Positions 52,875 to 62,081 of a stretch of DNA of 64,000 nucleotides are shown in pieces. A program made the position numbers and the translations under genes. The stretch lies in NCBI GenBank assembly GCA_022813675.1, contig CP063375.1:880001-944000 (forward strand), in the 5' to 3' direction. Within the stretch, counting starts at the first letter, position 1. Each line of letters begins with the position of its first letter. The stretch comes from Deferribacteraceae bacterium V6Fe1. Lineage in GTDB: Bacteria > Chrysiogenota > Deferribacteres > Deferribacterales > Deferrivibrionaceae. A model generated the notes under the pieces. That model was not told the origin of the DNA, made no database searches, and saw only the letters and a program-made list of their open reading frames with translations.

Positions 52875-55452
52875 TATTAAATCTTTAAAAAATAAATTCT
52901 GGCATCGCTTTGAATATATAAAAGAGAATAGACAAAATACCAGAATATCCTGGCAAATGATGGGCATGCTTGCATCACTCTGTGATGATACCGTAAAAGA
53001 AATTTATAACTTGATAGACAATCAATCAAAAAATATTTGTTTATTAGCTATTGGGGGCTATGCAAGGCAGGAGATGGCTCCGTATTCCGATATAGATATT
53101 CTTATATTGCATAGGAAGGCGTTAAGTGATTCGGATAAAGATTTGATTAATATTTTTACCACAACCTTATGGGATTTGAAACTTCAACCGGGCATTCAAA
53201 TTAAAGAGTTGTCGGAGATTACCGATGCTGCTCTCGAGGATGAGGTCGTTAAGACTTCATTTCTTGATAATAGATTTTTGGTCGGTGAGATTGATATATA
53301 TAATGATTTTTTAAAAATCTTGAATGAAAAGGTTATTAATAGAGGAAAAGAGAAGTTTTTACTTCAAAAGGTTTCCGAGCAAAGAAACAGAGCAAAGAAA
53401 TACAGAGATTCAATATATAAAATTGAACCGAATATCAAAGAAGGTAAAGGTGGAGTAAGGGATGTAAACACAATCTATTGGATTTCAAAAACCCTTTATA
53501 ATGATAATACACTTAGAAATCTTATAAATGCAGGGATTATAGATATATCTGATTATGATGACCTTGTTGAGTCAGCAGAATTTATTCACAGAATAAGGAT
53601 AGAGATTCACTATTTCCATAACCGAAAATATGATGTCTTGAGCATTGACAGTCAGCCAAATATCGCCGAAATACTTGGATATATGAACACGTCAAGTATG
53701 CTGGCGGTAGAAGTATTTCTAATGGATTACTACAAAGCTGCAAGAAAAATCAGGGATATAAGTCGAAAAGTTATAGACAATACAATTGTTAAATTTATTT
53801 TTAAAGATAGGGCATCGAAGTCTGTCAAAAGCATTGCCACCGACCTATTTAAATATGAAAATTTTATTACAACCAACAATAAAGCTTATTTTTTAGAAAA
53901 TCATAAAAATATTTTGTATGTGTTTTATTACGCAGCTCAATATTCTTTAAGACTGTCAGATTCCCTGAAAGAGCTTTTGCAAGAAAGTCTTTATCTTATT
54001 TCGGATAGTTTCGTGAAAAAATACGGAGAAGTCTTTATTAAAATTATTTCAAAAACACCTTATTCTTCAAAAATATTAACACTCATGGCCGATACAGGGG
54101 TTTTGCAAAAATTTATTCCCGAATTTGATAAAATAGTTTGTAAACCGCAATTTGATATGTACCATCACTACACAGTTGATGAGCATACCATACTGGCGGT
54201 AGGCTATATCGATAAGCTTCATGATGCTCTGCCATCCCAATATGCAGATTACCAAAATGAATTCCAAAAGCTTGAAAGAAAAGATTTACTGATTCTTGCA
54301 ATTCTTCTTCACGATATCGGAAAAGGGCAGGGGAAAAACCACTCTGTTGTAGGGGCTAAAATGTCTAAGATAATCTGCAAAAGATTGGGAATGAATATGG
54401 ATGATACCGATACTATTTATAATCTTGTTGAGCAACACCTATTGATGAGTCATATCTCTCAAAGGCGTGATATTCATGATATTGAAGTCATTGAGCACTT
54501 TATAAGCCATTTAAACAATAAAGAAGAATTAAGGTTACTGTTTCTTTTGACTTATGCGGATATGAATGCCGTAGGGGGCAATTTATTTAATGAATGGAAA
54601 AATTCACTATTAAAAGAATTGTACCAAAGGGCTTATTATCAGTTTGATCAGGATGATATACAGACTGAGTTTAAAAATATTGTTGAAAGCAAGAAGAAAA
54701 GGTTGTTGGAAAGGGTTGCGGGGGACGAAGAGCTTCTTGCCATATTTGGCATACTTGAAGATGATTATATATTTTCCAATAAAATAAAACATATCTACAG
54801 ACATATTAAGATGGCTTCAAGCCTCAAAGACAATATTTCGCTGGTGGAATATGCCATAAGAAAGGATATTCACGCGATTAATATTATGGTTTGCACAAAA
54901 GATAAAGCCGGTATTTTGAAAAAGCTGGTAGGTGCTATTGCTTATATGGATTTCAATATTTTAGGAGCACAAATATATACTTTTGGCAAAAACATAGCCG
55001 TGGATACATTTCAGGTTTCACTTGAAAATGTAGATTTGGAGCAGGTTGAAACTGCCATGGATAGACTTAAGAGCACAATAGACAGCATTTTGCTAAATGA
55101 AAAAGATATCGATTCCATGCTGCAAAAGAGCAGAATTAATCTTTTTGGTAAAAAGAAGTTGCAACGTCATTTAAATAGCAAAGTGAATCTGGATAATGAA
55201 ATCTCTTCCCAATATTCTGTTATCGACGTGTTTACTTATGACTATAAAGGGCTTTTGTATGATATTCTAAAAATATTTGAAGAGAATGGCATATATGTCC
55301 AAAGTGCAAAAATTTCCACTGACGTTGACAGGGTTGTTGACTCATTTGCTGTTACCGATTTAAACGGCAATAAGTTGTCTGACAAGCTTTTTAATGAGAA
55401 GATTAAACCTTTGATTTTGGCAAAACTTGAAAGCCCGGACAAAATTAACTAA
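52843..55452 (+). CDS. glnD: Protein-PII uridylyltransferase / uridylyl-removing enzyme
   Basis: The 869-residue protein has the normal length. The nucleotidyltransferase domain with LAIGGYARQEMAPYSDIDILIL is at about 70-90 and KEGKGGVRDVNTIYW at about 200. The HD domain is at about 440-560 (YTVDEHTILAVGYI, ILLHDIGKGQGKNHSVVGA). Two C-terminal ACT domains lie at about 690 and 800. It senses glutamine and modifies PII to control nitrogen assimilation. The start at 52843 lies inside the fliL-like gene, so translation is probably coupled. Confidence 0.95.
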   Translation: MSTLKSLSTIDIKSLKNKFWHRFEYIKENRQNTRISWQMMGMLASLCDDTVKEIYNLIDNQSKNICLLAIGGYARQEMAPYSDIDILILHRKALSDSDKDLINIFTTTLWDLKLQPGIQIKELSEITDAALEDEVVKTSFLDNRFLVGEIDIYNDFLKILNEKVINRGKEKFLLQKVSEQRNRAKKYRDSIYKIEPNIKEGKGGVRDVNTIYWISKTLYNDNTLRNLINAGIIDISDYDDLVESAEFIHRIRIEIHYFHNRKYDVLSIDSQPNIAEILGYMNTSSMLAVEVFLMDYYKAARKIRDISRKVIDNTIVKFIFKDRASKSVKSIATDLFKYENFITTNNKAYFLENHKNILYVFYYAAQYSLRLSDSLKELLQESLYLISDSFVKKYGEVFIKIISKTPYSSKILTLMADTGVLQKFIPEFDKIVCKPQFDMYHHYTVDEHTILAVGYIDKLHDALPSQYADYQNEFQKLERKDLLILAILLHDIGKGQGKNHSVVGAKMSKIICKRLGMNMDDTDTIYNLVEQHLLMSHISQRRDIHDIEVIEHFISHLNNKEELRLLFLLTYADMNAVGGNLFNEWKNSLLKELYQRAYYQFDQDDIQTEFKNIVESKKKRLLERVAGDEELLAIFGILEDDYIFSNKIKHIYRHIKMASSLKDNISLVEYAIRKDIHAINIMVCTKDKAGILKKLVGAIAYMDFNILGAQIYTFGKNIAVDTFQVSLENVDLEQVETAMDRLKSTIDSILLNEKDIDSMLQKSRINLFGKKKLQRHLNSKVNLDNEISSQYSVIDVFTYDYKGLLYDILKIFEENGIYVQSAKISTDVDRVVDSFAVTDLNGNKLSDKLFNEKIKPLILAKLESPDKIN

Positions 55453-55555
55453 AGTTGCCGAATATGGCCAACATAATGGTATAACAGCTATATTTTCATA
55501 TAGGCTTAAAATATGGCTGCAATATATTCATGCCTATTTGTATGTTACCTCACGC

Positions 55556-57238
55556 TTATTCGTCCTTTATAACGGTAACCCTTAAGATTTCTTCAATGGT
55601 TGTAATGCCCATTTTTGCAAGTTTAAGACCTGAGTCAAACATCGTTGAAAATCCGCCTTGTATGGCTGCTTTTCTCAATTCCTCACTGTTTGCACCTTTT
55701 ACAACCATTTCTCTTAAGTTAGAATTTATTTTAAGCACTTCATAAATTCCAATCCTCCCTTGGTATCCCGTATAATGGCATTCAGGGCATCCTTCCCCTT
55801 TTACAAACCGTACATTTTCTTCTATTTCTCCAATTCTATCAAGAAATTCTTGTGGCGGGGTATATTCAACAGCACAATTCATACATACTTTTCTAACCAA
55901 TCTCTGCCCGACAATTCCTATCAGTGAGGAGCCTACCAAAAATGGTTCAATCCCCATATCCATAAGTCTTACAACTGCGCTTACCGCGTCGTTAGTGTGT
56001 ATCGTTGATAGGACTAAGTGACCGGTAAGTGAAGCTTGTATTGATATCTCTGCAGTTTCTTTATCCCTTATTTCACCAACCATTATTATATCAGGGTCTT
56101 GCCTTAAAATAGACCTTAATGCGGAGGCAAAAGTCACATTTGCGGATTCATCCACTTGCACTTGATTGATAAGTTTAAAATTGTATTCAATTGGGTCTTC
56201 AACGGTTACAATATTTTTTTCAACGGAGTTTAGTTTTGAAAGGGTAGCATATAATGTTGTGGTCTTACCGCTACCGGTAGGTCCTGTTATTAATATAATC
56301 CCATACGGTTTTGAAATAATGGATTCATAAATTTCAAGGTTTTGACTACTCATCCCGATACTTTTCAAATCCAGGACAACGTTGCTTCTGTCAAGTATCC
56401 TTAAGACAACCTTTTCTCCGTAGTATGTAGGGAGGGTCGAAGCCCTGAAGTCTATATCCTTGAAATTTACTCTAATCTTAAATCTCCCGTCTTGAGGAGC
56501 TCTTTTTTCCGCGATATCCATATTTGCAAGAATTTTTATCCTTGAAGTTATGGGTGAGTGCAGACTTTTGTTGACTGCCAATACTTCATGTAAAATACCG
56601 TCAATTCTATATCTGACCCTGAGCTTATCTTCATCAGGCTCAATATGGATATCACTTGCTCCTTCATTTATCCCTTTTGTTAAAATACCATCTACCAAGT
56701 TTACAATCGGGGCATCTTGAGACAAGCTTTCCAAAAATTCATCATCTGAAAGGTTGCCGATTATCTTTTTTTCTACATCCGTTGCTATCTTGAACAATCT
56801 GTCTTCCGTACCATAGATTTTTTCAAGGCCATAATAAAGGTCATCAGTAGTCAAAAGTACAGGCAAAATATTTTTCCGTGTCATTCTTGAAAGTTCATCC
56901 ATAGCATCTATGTTCATCGGGTCGTTTGTTGCAAGTGTGATGAGATTATCAGAATATTTAAGAGGTATTACTTTATATTTTCTTGCAATCTGCTCAGGGA
57001 TAAGCTTTTTAAGGTCAGCAGTCAGCTCATAATCAGAAATGGAGACCATTTCTACACCCACTTGTTCAGATACTGCTTTTAAAAGGTCATATTCGGTTAT
57101 ATAATTAAGGTCGATAAGTATCTCACCAAGTTTTTTCCCTGTCCTTGCCTGTTCGCTTAAGGCAACTTTAAGCTGCGCCTCTGTAATAAGATTTTTACTT
57201 AAGAGTAATTCACCGATTTTTACTTTTTTAAGCTTCAT
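55556..57238 (-). CDS. mshE: MSHA/type IV pilus extension ATPase with MshEN domain
   Basis: The 560-residue GspE/PilB-type motor has an N-terminal MshEN region with two c-di-GMP-binding-like repeats (KIGELLLSKNLITEAQL..., KKLGEILIDLNYITEYDL). The ATPase follows (Walker A GPTGSGKTTTLYA; Asp box ILRQDPDIIMVGEIRD; His box GHLVLSTIHTNDA) with a tetracysteine zinc site (CMNC, CPEC). It powers pilus assembly, and the N-domain suggests control by c-di-GMP. AAGGAG supports the start. It is the last gene of a housekeeping operon, 20 kb from the other msh genes. Confidence 0.88.
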   Translation of the reverse strand: MKLKKVKIGELLLSKNLITEAQLKVALSEQARTGKKLGEILIDLNYITEYDLLKAVSEQVGVEMVSISDYELTADLKKLIPEQIARKYKVIPLKYSDNLITLATNDPMNIDAMDELSRMTRKNILPVLLTTDDLYYGLEKIYGTEDRLFKIATDVEKKIIGNLSDDEFLESLSQDAPIVNLVDGILTKGINEGASDIHIEPDEDKLRVRYRIDGILHEVLAVNKSLHSPITSRIKILANMDIAEKRAPQDGRFKIRVNFKDIDFRASTLPTYYGEKVVLRILDRSNVVLDLKSIGMSSQNLEIYESIISKPYGIILITGPTGSGKTTTLYATLSKLNSVEKNIVTVEDPIEYNFKLINQVQVDESANVTFASALRSILRQDPDIIMVGEIRDKETAEISIQASLTGHLVLSTIHTNDAVSAVVRLMDMGIEPFLVGSSLIGIVGQRLVRKVCMNCAVEYTPPQEFLDRIGEIEENVRFVKGEGCPECHYTGYQGRIGIYEVLKINSNLREMVVKGANSEELRKAAIQGGFSTMFDSGLKLAKMGITTIEEILRVTVIKDE

Positions 57239-57268
57239 ATCTGCTCCTTATTCAGCCCTTATAATGGG

Positions 57269-57517
57269 TTACAAATAAAATTTCAAATCTTCAATGTTTG
57301 TAATTGCTTTGTAAATGTTTTCAAGCTCTCCATAAGATTTTACCATTACCGTAACTGTATAGCTAATAAAATTTTCATCTCTGCTTGCCTTTGGATCAGG
57401 GATATCAACATCAAAAAATAATTCTCTCACCGATAATTTAAAGTTTTCGCTGTTTTTCCCGACTATTTTAAAAGTATGCAAGCAGGGAAATTTCATTAAA
57501 TCTTGCATATTTGACAT
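57269..57517 (-). CDS. DUF493 (YbeD-like) family protein
   Basis: An 82-residue alpha-beta protein resembling YbeD: a central FPCLHTFKIVGKNSENFKL, then ISYTVTVMVKSYGELENIYKAI and a hydrophobic C-terminal strand. The fold is ACT-like in structure; the function is unclear. The start at 57517 follows GAGG; the longer in-frame start overlaps the upstream gene more. It overlaps the radical SAM gene by 22 bp. Confidence 0.7.
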   Translation of the reverse strand: MSNMQDLMKFPCLHTFKIVGKNSENFKLSVRELFFDVDIPDPKASRDENFISYTVTVMVKSYGELENIYKAITNIEDLKFYL

Positions 57518-58695
57518 GTATTGTCCTCGTTTGCTATATTTTGTGCAATTTTTAATTGGGTCAGCCACTGCCCAAAAATTCTCCCTTTCCCTTCATACTT
57601 TTTTATCTCTTTTATAAATTTGTCAGGGATAGGGGTAGGGGATTCATTTTCCCATTTACTCCCCGGCAGAGGCATAAAGTAGTGTGAATGAATTCTAACC
57701 TTTTTGTGCCAATCAGAAATCCATGCAAAAGTCTCATTCAATGTTTCTTCCGTTTCAAAAGGGAGGCCGAATATAAAATCCACATCCACATTAAATCCAT
57801 ATTTTAAAAAGATATCAATGGCATTTTCGACTTTGTTAATTTCGTCAGACCTGTTAATTTTTTTGAGCTGACTTTTTGATGCAGTTTGCAAGCCAATTAC
57901 AACTCGTCTGTTATAGCAAAATTCCTTTAAGATTTTTACAAGGTCTTCTGTGACAAAATAAGGGTTTATTTCTGAAGGGAAAGAGCCGAAAAATATCCTC
58001 GCTCTATTTTCAGTGACCTTTTTTATCCCAGTCAATAAATCGTAAATGGCGTTGATATTTATACTTTTGTCATACATATAAGATGCGGCATCGGGGGAGA
58101 TAAATCGGTAATCTTTTTTCTCATATTTGTATGAGTATCGAATATTATTTAATATGCTTTCTATGCTTCTATGCCTAAGTTTCCCGGGGAAAAGTGCAGG
58201 TGTTTGACAGTAGCTGCATCTGTATTGACACCCTCTCATTATTTCAATGGCACCAAACATTAATACTTTTTTGGGGTAGGCATCAAATTCATCCAGATTA
58301 ACTTTTGTATTATTTTTATAAATCCCTTTTTGTAAGCTTCCTTGAAGATGAGATTCCACAATCTCTTTTAGTACAAATTCCCCTTCCCCCACACAGACGC
58401 AGTCAAAAAGTTCAGCCATCTTTTCAGGTCTGGCGGAAGGGTGTGGACCGCCGCAGACTAAAATATTTCCCTCCGTCTTGAGCATTGACACAATGTTGAT
58501 ATATTTTGTAAAATTAAGGCTATTAAAAGAGCAGAATATCATACTGTTTTTTAATTTTAACTGCGGTATATTTTCAAAATTTACCACAGAGTATGAATAT
58601 TCGGGAAAAAATTTTTCAAAAGCGCAAATTAGAGCGCGAATTGAAAATCTGTTAAATTTGTCGAGTATGAATACAAAATCAGTTTTTTTTGACAT
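57496..58695 (-). CDS. B12-binding-like / radical SAM protein
   Basis: The 399-residue protein has an N-terminal B12-binding-like Rossmann domain (LVCGGPHPSARPEKMAELFD) and a radical SAM domain with CQYRCSYCQTP at about residue 157. The layout resembles the MJ_1487-type family; the substrate is unknown. No cobalamin-binding DxHxxG is obvious, so B12 binding is doubtful. It overlaps nfeD by 17 bp. Confidence 0.8.
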   Translation of the reverse strand: MSKKTDFVFILDKFNRFSIRALICAFEKFFPEYSYSVVNFENIPQLKLKNSMIFCSFNSLNFTKYINIVSMLKTEGNILVCGGPHPSARPEKMAELFDCVCVGEGEFVLKEIVESHLQGSLQKGIYKNNTKVNLDEFDAYPKKVLMFGAIEIMRGCQYRCSYCQTPALFPGKLRHRSIESILNNIRYSYKYEKKDYRFISPDAASYMYDKSININAIYDLLTGIKKVTENRARIFFGSFPSEINPYFVTEDLVKILKEFCYNRRVVIGLQTASKSQLKKINRSDEINKVENAIDIFLKYGFNVDVDFIFGLPFETEETLNETFAWISDWHKKVRIHSHYFMPLPGSKWENESPTPIPDKFIKEIKKYEGKGRIFGQWLTQLKIAQNIANEDNTCQICKI

Positions 58696-59914
58696 ACAGA
58701 AGCATATCCTTGTATTTGTAGACCTCTACTTCATCTCCCGGCTTCAAACTTTCTTCACCGACAGCATCCCAGTATTCACCGTTAATAAACACTTTGCCTT
58801 TGCTCCCTTCCCAAACTTTTACGACAGCGGTCATTCCAATAAGTTTTTCCATCCCTGTTTCAGGTTTCTTTTTAAAATCTTTTAACACAAGCCTTCCGAT
58901 AATTACGGCAATTGCGATAATGAAAATGATTGTGGTTGCAATAACGGTATATGAAACACCAATTTCCATATTCCCCTCTTTATTAAAGAGCAACTTCATC
59001 CCAAATATAAGGCTTATGATTGAAGCCACCGTCAAAAGTCCAAAGCTCGGGATAAAAATCTCAAGAGCCAAAAGTGCTATCCCTGCCAATATTAGCAAAA
59101 GAGCCATATAATTTAAAGGGATAATATTTATGCCAAATAAAAACAAAATAATTGCTACGATTCCTATTCCCGCAAAAACAAACGTCCCCGGCATTTTTAG
59201 TTCTAAAAAAATACTTAGTACTGCAATAATTAAAAGAAGGATTAAGACATTGGGGTCGGATAAAAATATGGAAATCTTTTCATAGACGTTTGGTTTGATG
59301 TATATGCTGTTTAAATTATTTTCATGATATTCTTTTTTTATTAACTCAAGTATGTCGCTGTCAGAGTTTGCAATATAGTCAATTAGTCCGTTTTTTATAG
59401 CCTCTTTTGCAGTATAACTCTTTGAATTTAGCACAGTATCAAGAGCAGCATCAATATTGCGACCTTTCTTTTCAGCGATTGATTTTATGAAGGCAGCTGT
59501 GTCATTTTCAACCTTTTTACCTATCTCCCCTTCAATATCTTTCCCTGTAACGCTTACAGGGTGGGCAGCACCGATATTGGTCCCTTCGGCCATAACAGCT
59601 AAATCTGATGCCAATACGATAAAAGTACCTGCCGAGCCTGCTCTTGCCCCTTGAGGGGAAACAAACGATATGACCTTTATATCGCTTTCAAAAATATCCT
59701 GAACGATTTTTCTCGTCGAGTCAAGCACACCTCCGGGTGTGTCTATTTTAAGCACAAGAAAGCCTGAGTCCTTCTCTGTCAGCTCAATAGCATTTCTGAT
59801 ATATTTGCTTGTGAAAGGGCTTATCACCCCTTTTACTTCAAGAAAGTATACATTTTTTGCAAAAAGCGTTGAGGTTGATAGTGCAATCAGCAAAAATACC
59901 AAAATTTTCTTCAT
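58679..59914 (-). CDS. nfeD: NfeD-family membrane serine protease (ClpP-class)
   Basis: The 411-residue protein has a signal peptide (MKKILVFLLIALSTSTLFA). The ClpP-class protease domain (about 20-210) has its Ser in GARAGSAGTF and a catalytic Lys in AAFIKSIAEKK. Four membrane helices lie at about 225-345, and the C-terminal OB-fold NfeD domain (GMTAVVKVWEGSKGKVFINGEYWDA) ends the protein. It may act in membrane-protein quality control with stomatin-like partners, which are absent here. ATG 59914 is chosen because GAGGCG lies just upstream. Confidence 0.9.
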   Translation of the reverse strand: MKKILVFLLIALSTSTLFAKNVYFLEVKGVISPFTSKYIRNAIELTEKDSGFLVLKIDTPGGVLDSTRKIVQDIFESDIKVISFVSPQGARAGSAGTFIVLASDLAVMAEGTNIGAAHPVSVTGKDIEGEIGKKVENDTAAFIKSIAEKKGRNIDAALDTVLNSKSYTAKEAIKNGLIDYIANSDSDILELIKKEYHENNLNSIYIKPNVYEKISIFLSDPNVLILLLIIAVLSIFLELKMPGTFVFAGIGIVAIILFLFGINIIPLNYMALLLILAGIALLALEIFIPSFGLLTVASIISLIFGMKLLFNKEGNMEIGVSYTVIATTIIFIIAIAVIIGRLVLKDFKKKPETGMEKLIGMTAVVKVWEGSKGKVFINGEYWDAVGEESLKPGDEVEVYKYKDMLLYVKKN

Positions 59915-59925
59915 ATCGCCTCGCA

Positions 59926-60579
59926 TTAAACTTTTTTAAGTTTAAAAAAATGTATTTTCCCCGGTATTGCGAATTTTCTATAATATTTTGTTTGATAATA
60001 GTCTATAAGGTCTGTTTCATAAGGTTTTTCAAAACAAGAAGTCAGAGAGACCACTGGCTTTAGGTTTTCTGCTATCTCTTCACCGTAATCGTTATGGTCT
60101 GTTGCTATGAAGATATGTCCGTCTTTTACAAGTTTATCCGATAAGAGCTGCAGAAAGTCTGTTTTTAATAGTCTTCTTTTGTTGTGCTTTTTTTTAGGCC
60201 ACGGATCAGGAAAGTTTATATAAAAATTTTTTACGCTGTTGCTTGGCAAAAGATTTACAAAAAAAGCTCCATCGTAATGTATCAACCTTACATTTTTGCT
60301 ATCAAGCTTTTCACACCTTTTAATGGCTTTTCGAATGATTTTTTTATAAACCTCAAACCCAAGGAAATTTTCATTTTTGTTAAGATTGGCATAATGGGCT
60401 ATAAATTCACCATTGCCAATGCCTATCTCAACATTAACGGGATTTTCGTTACCGAATATTTCCTTGAAATCAATTTTGTCATATTCGGCGTAAGGGGTTA
60501 TTTGAGGTTTTATCTCGTCAGAAAAAGCATAAATTTTTTCTGTAAAATCTAACTTTAAATGAATTAAATCAGTTTCCAT
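59926..60579 (-). CDS. trmB: tRNA (guanine-N7-)-methyltransferase
   Basis: A 217-residue SAM-dependent methyltransferase with the SAM motif VEIGIGNGEFIAHYA and the family signature INFPDPWPKKKHNKRR, methylating G46 of tRNA. It overlaps the upstream hydrolase gene by 16 bp and lies in the operon ending in mshE. Confidence 0.95.
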   Translation of the reverse strand: METDLIHLKLDFTEKIYAFSDEIKPQITPYAEYDKIDFKEIFGNENPVNVEIGIGNGEFIAHYANLNKNENFLGFEVYKKIIRKAIKRCEKLDSKNVRLIHYDGAFFVNLLPSNSVKNFYINFPDPWPKKKHNKRRLLKTDFLQLLSDKLVKDGHIFIATDHNDYGEEIAENLKPVVSLTSCFEKPYETDLIDYYQTKYYRKFAIPGKIHFFKLKKV

Positions 60580-61433
60580 TTTACACCATTGTCTATTATA
60601 GCAGTAACTTTTTCAAGTTTTTCAAGATATTTTAAATAACCTTTTATGGTAGAAGATACAAGTAAGAAATATTCTGCTTCAAACGGGATATTTAATACAT
60701 TCATTATCTTTGCTGAGATATCATCTGCGTTGGCATATAGCATCTTTTTTAAAGTGTCTGTAATCATTCCGGAAATGAATTCGGTATGTTTTATATTTTC
60801 ATCAATTAAGCCATTTGTGTCATCTTTAGATAATACCCCTTTGTGACAAAAGACTATGTATTCAAAATCTGTATTTTTTAGCTTGTTAAGGGAATTAACA
60901 TATTCTTCAACGTCATAAAGATAAAGTATTTTGTGCTTTTCGATAACCTCTTTTGAAAATATGGCATCCCCTGCATATAATATATTGTTAATTTTAAAGC
61001 CGCAATGTCCAGGAGAGTGCCCGAAAAGTTCGATTACTTCAGCTTTTAAATTTGTATGGTTTTCAAAGGTTGAAACATTGGTCAGAGGTTTGGCACATAA
61101 AAATTTGCTTTTACCCTTTTTAAATGACGCTCCACCATAAAGAAGAGCGGATTCAAGTTCAGGAAGAGAGCAAAAAGATAATTCATTTTTATGAATATAA
61201 GTCTTGCAATTATTTCTATTTTCGAAAAAGCTATTTCCGCCAATATGGTCAGCATGGGAATGAGTGTTTAAAATTGCTACTACATCTTTGCCTATAGTTT
61301 TACTGAGCTTTTTTGCCGCATCGACACTTAGACAGGTATCAAATAAAGTCACGCCGTCACCAGTGTCAATAAAAATTGTATTCAGTGCTCCAGAGTCTAT
61401 TATAAAAATATCATTAAGCTTTGTAATTTTCAT
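60564..61433 (-). CDS. Metallo-beta-lactamase-fold hydrolase
   Basis: A 289-residue protein with the MBL zinc site NTHSHADHIGGNSFF and later FGHSPGHCGF, AGDAIFS and FCHKG. The C-terminal 80 residues are helical (TEFISGMITDTLKKM, LVSSTIKGYLKYLEKL). It is similar to glyoxalase-II-like hydrolases; the substrate is unknown. It overlaps the DUF1858 gene by 20 bp. Confidence 0.85.
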   Translation of the reverse strand: MKITKLNDIFIIDSGALNTIFIDTGDGVTLFDTCLSVDAAKKLSKTIGKDVVAILNTHSHADHIGGNSFFENRNNCKTYIHKNELSFCSLPELESALLYGGASFKKGKSKFLCAKPLTNVSTFENHTNLKAEVIELFGHSPGHCGFKINNILYAGDAIFSKEVIEKHKILYLYDVEEYVNSLNKLKNTDFEYIVFCHKGVLSKDDTNGLIDENIKHTEFISGMITDTLKKMLYANADDISAKIMNVLNIPFEAEYFLLVSSTIKGYLKYLEKLEKVTAIIDNGVKWKLI

Positions 61434-61620
61434 TTATGAATTTTTCTAACTCTTTAATCAAAATGTTTACGTCCAATCCGTGCATAAGGCACCCTTTTTC
61501 AAGGGTTTCTGTTTGAATCCCCATGCAACTGATGCATCCCATATTGAGGCTATTGAAAACTTCCACACATTTTGGGTATTTTTTTAAAACATCTGAAATC
61601 TTCATATTTTTGTTAAGCAT
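61414..61620 (-). CDS. DUF1858 small CxxC protein
   Basis: A 68-residue protein with the DUF1858/ScdA-N pattern: ISDVLKKYPKCVEVFNSLNMGCISC, then the conserved C-terminal helix. The paired cysteines suggest metal or redox chemistry. It heads the minus-strand operon DUF1858-MBL-trmB-nfeD-radical SAM-DUF493-mshE. Confidence 0.8.
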   Translation of the reverse strand: MLNKNMKISDVLKKYPKCVEVFNSLNMGCISCMGIQTETLEKGCLMHGLDVNILIKELEKFINENYKA

Positions 61621-61715
61621 AGCTTCCTCCTTTAAAAAAAGACTTGATTATTTTATCATATTTATGTTAGCATTCCGTCTTCTCAAAATCAAGAAATATA
61701 TAGGAGGACCTTAAA

Positions 61716-61907
61716 ATGGCAAGAAAGTGTGATATTTGTGGAAAAGGCCCTATGTTTGGAAATACAATAAGTCACGCCCACAACGTATCTAAAAGGGTAT
61801 TTTACCCTAACGTTCATAAAGTAAGAGTTGTGGAAACTGACGGTTCTGTTGTCAGAAAGAAAGTTTGTACCAAATGTCTTAAGGCCGGAAAAGTCAAAAA
61901 AGCTTAA
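61716..61907 (+). CDS. rpmB: 50S ribosomal protein L28
   Basis: The 63-residue protein has the zinc-type N-terminal CDICGKGP, then SHAHNVSKRVFYPNVHKVR and CTKCLKAGK. It has four cysteines, i.e. the C+ form. GGAGG lies 9 bp upstream of the ATG. It is transcribed divergently from the DUF1858 operon and followed by a hairpin. Confidence 0.96.
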   Translation: MARKCDICGKGPMFGNTISHAHNVSKRVFYPNVHKVRVVETDGSVVRKKVCTKCLKAGKVKKA

Positions 61908-61938
61908 ATGCCTGCACCTGATGCAGGCATCTTTCCCT
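61908..61938 (+). terminator. Terminator of rpmB
   Basis: ATGCCTGCA and TGCAGGCAT pair around a 5-base loop directly after the stop codon. The following T-run is interrupted (CTTTCCCTCTT). Confidence 0.65.
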
Positions 61939-62081
61939 CTTAAAAGTCTATATCGCCCTATATGACTAAATCTCTTTTTTCCCGGAATAAGAAGAAATCG
62001 GGTGATTTGAGCTTTAAAAATCATTTATCTTTGTATCAATATGTGTATAATATTTTTTTATAAAAATTTAGCAGGTGCAAT

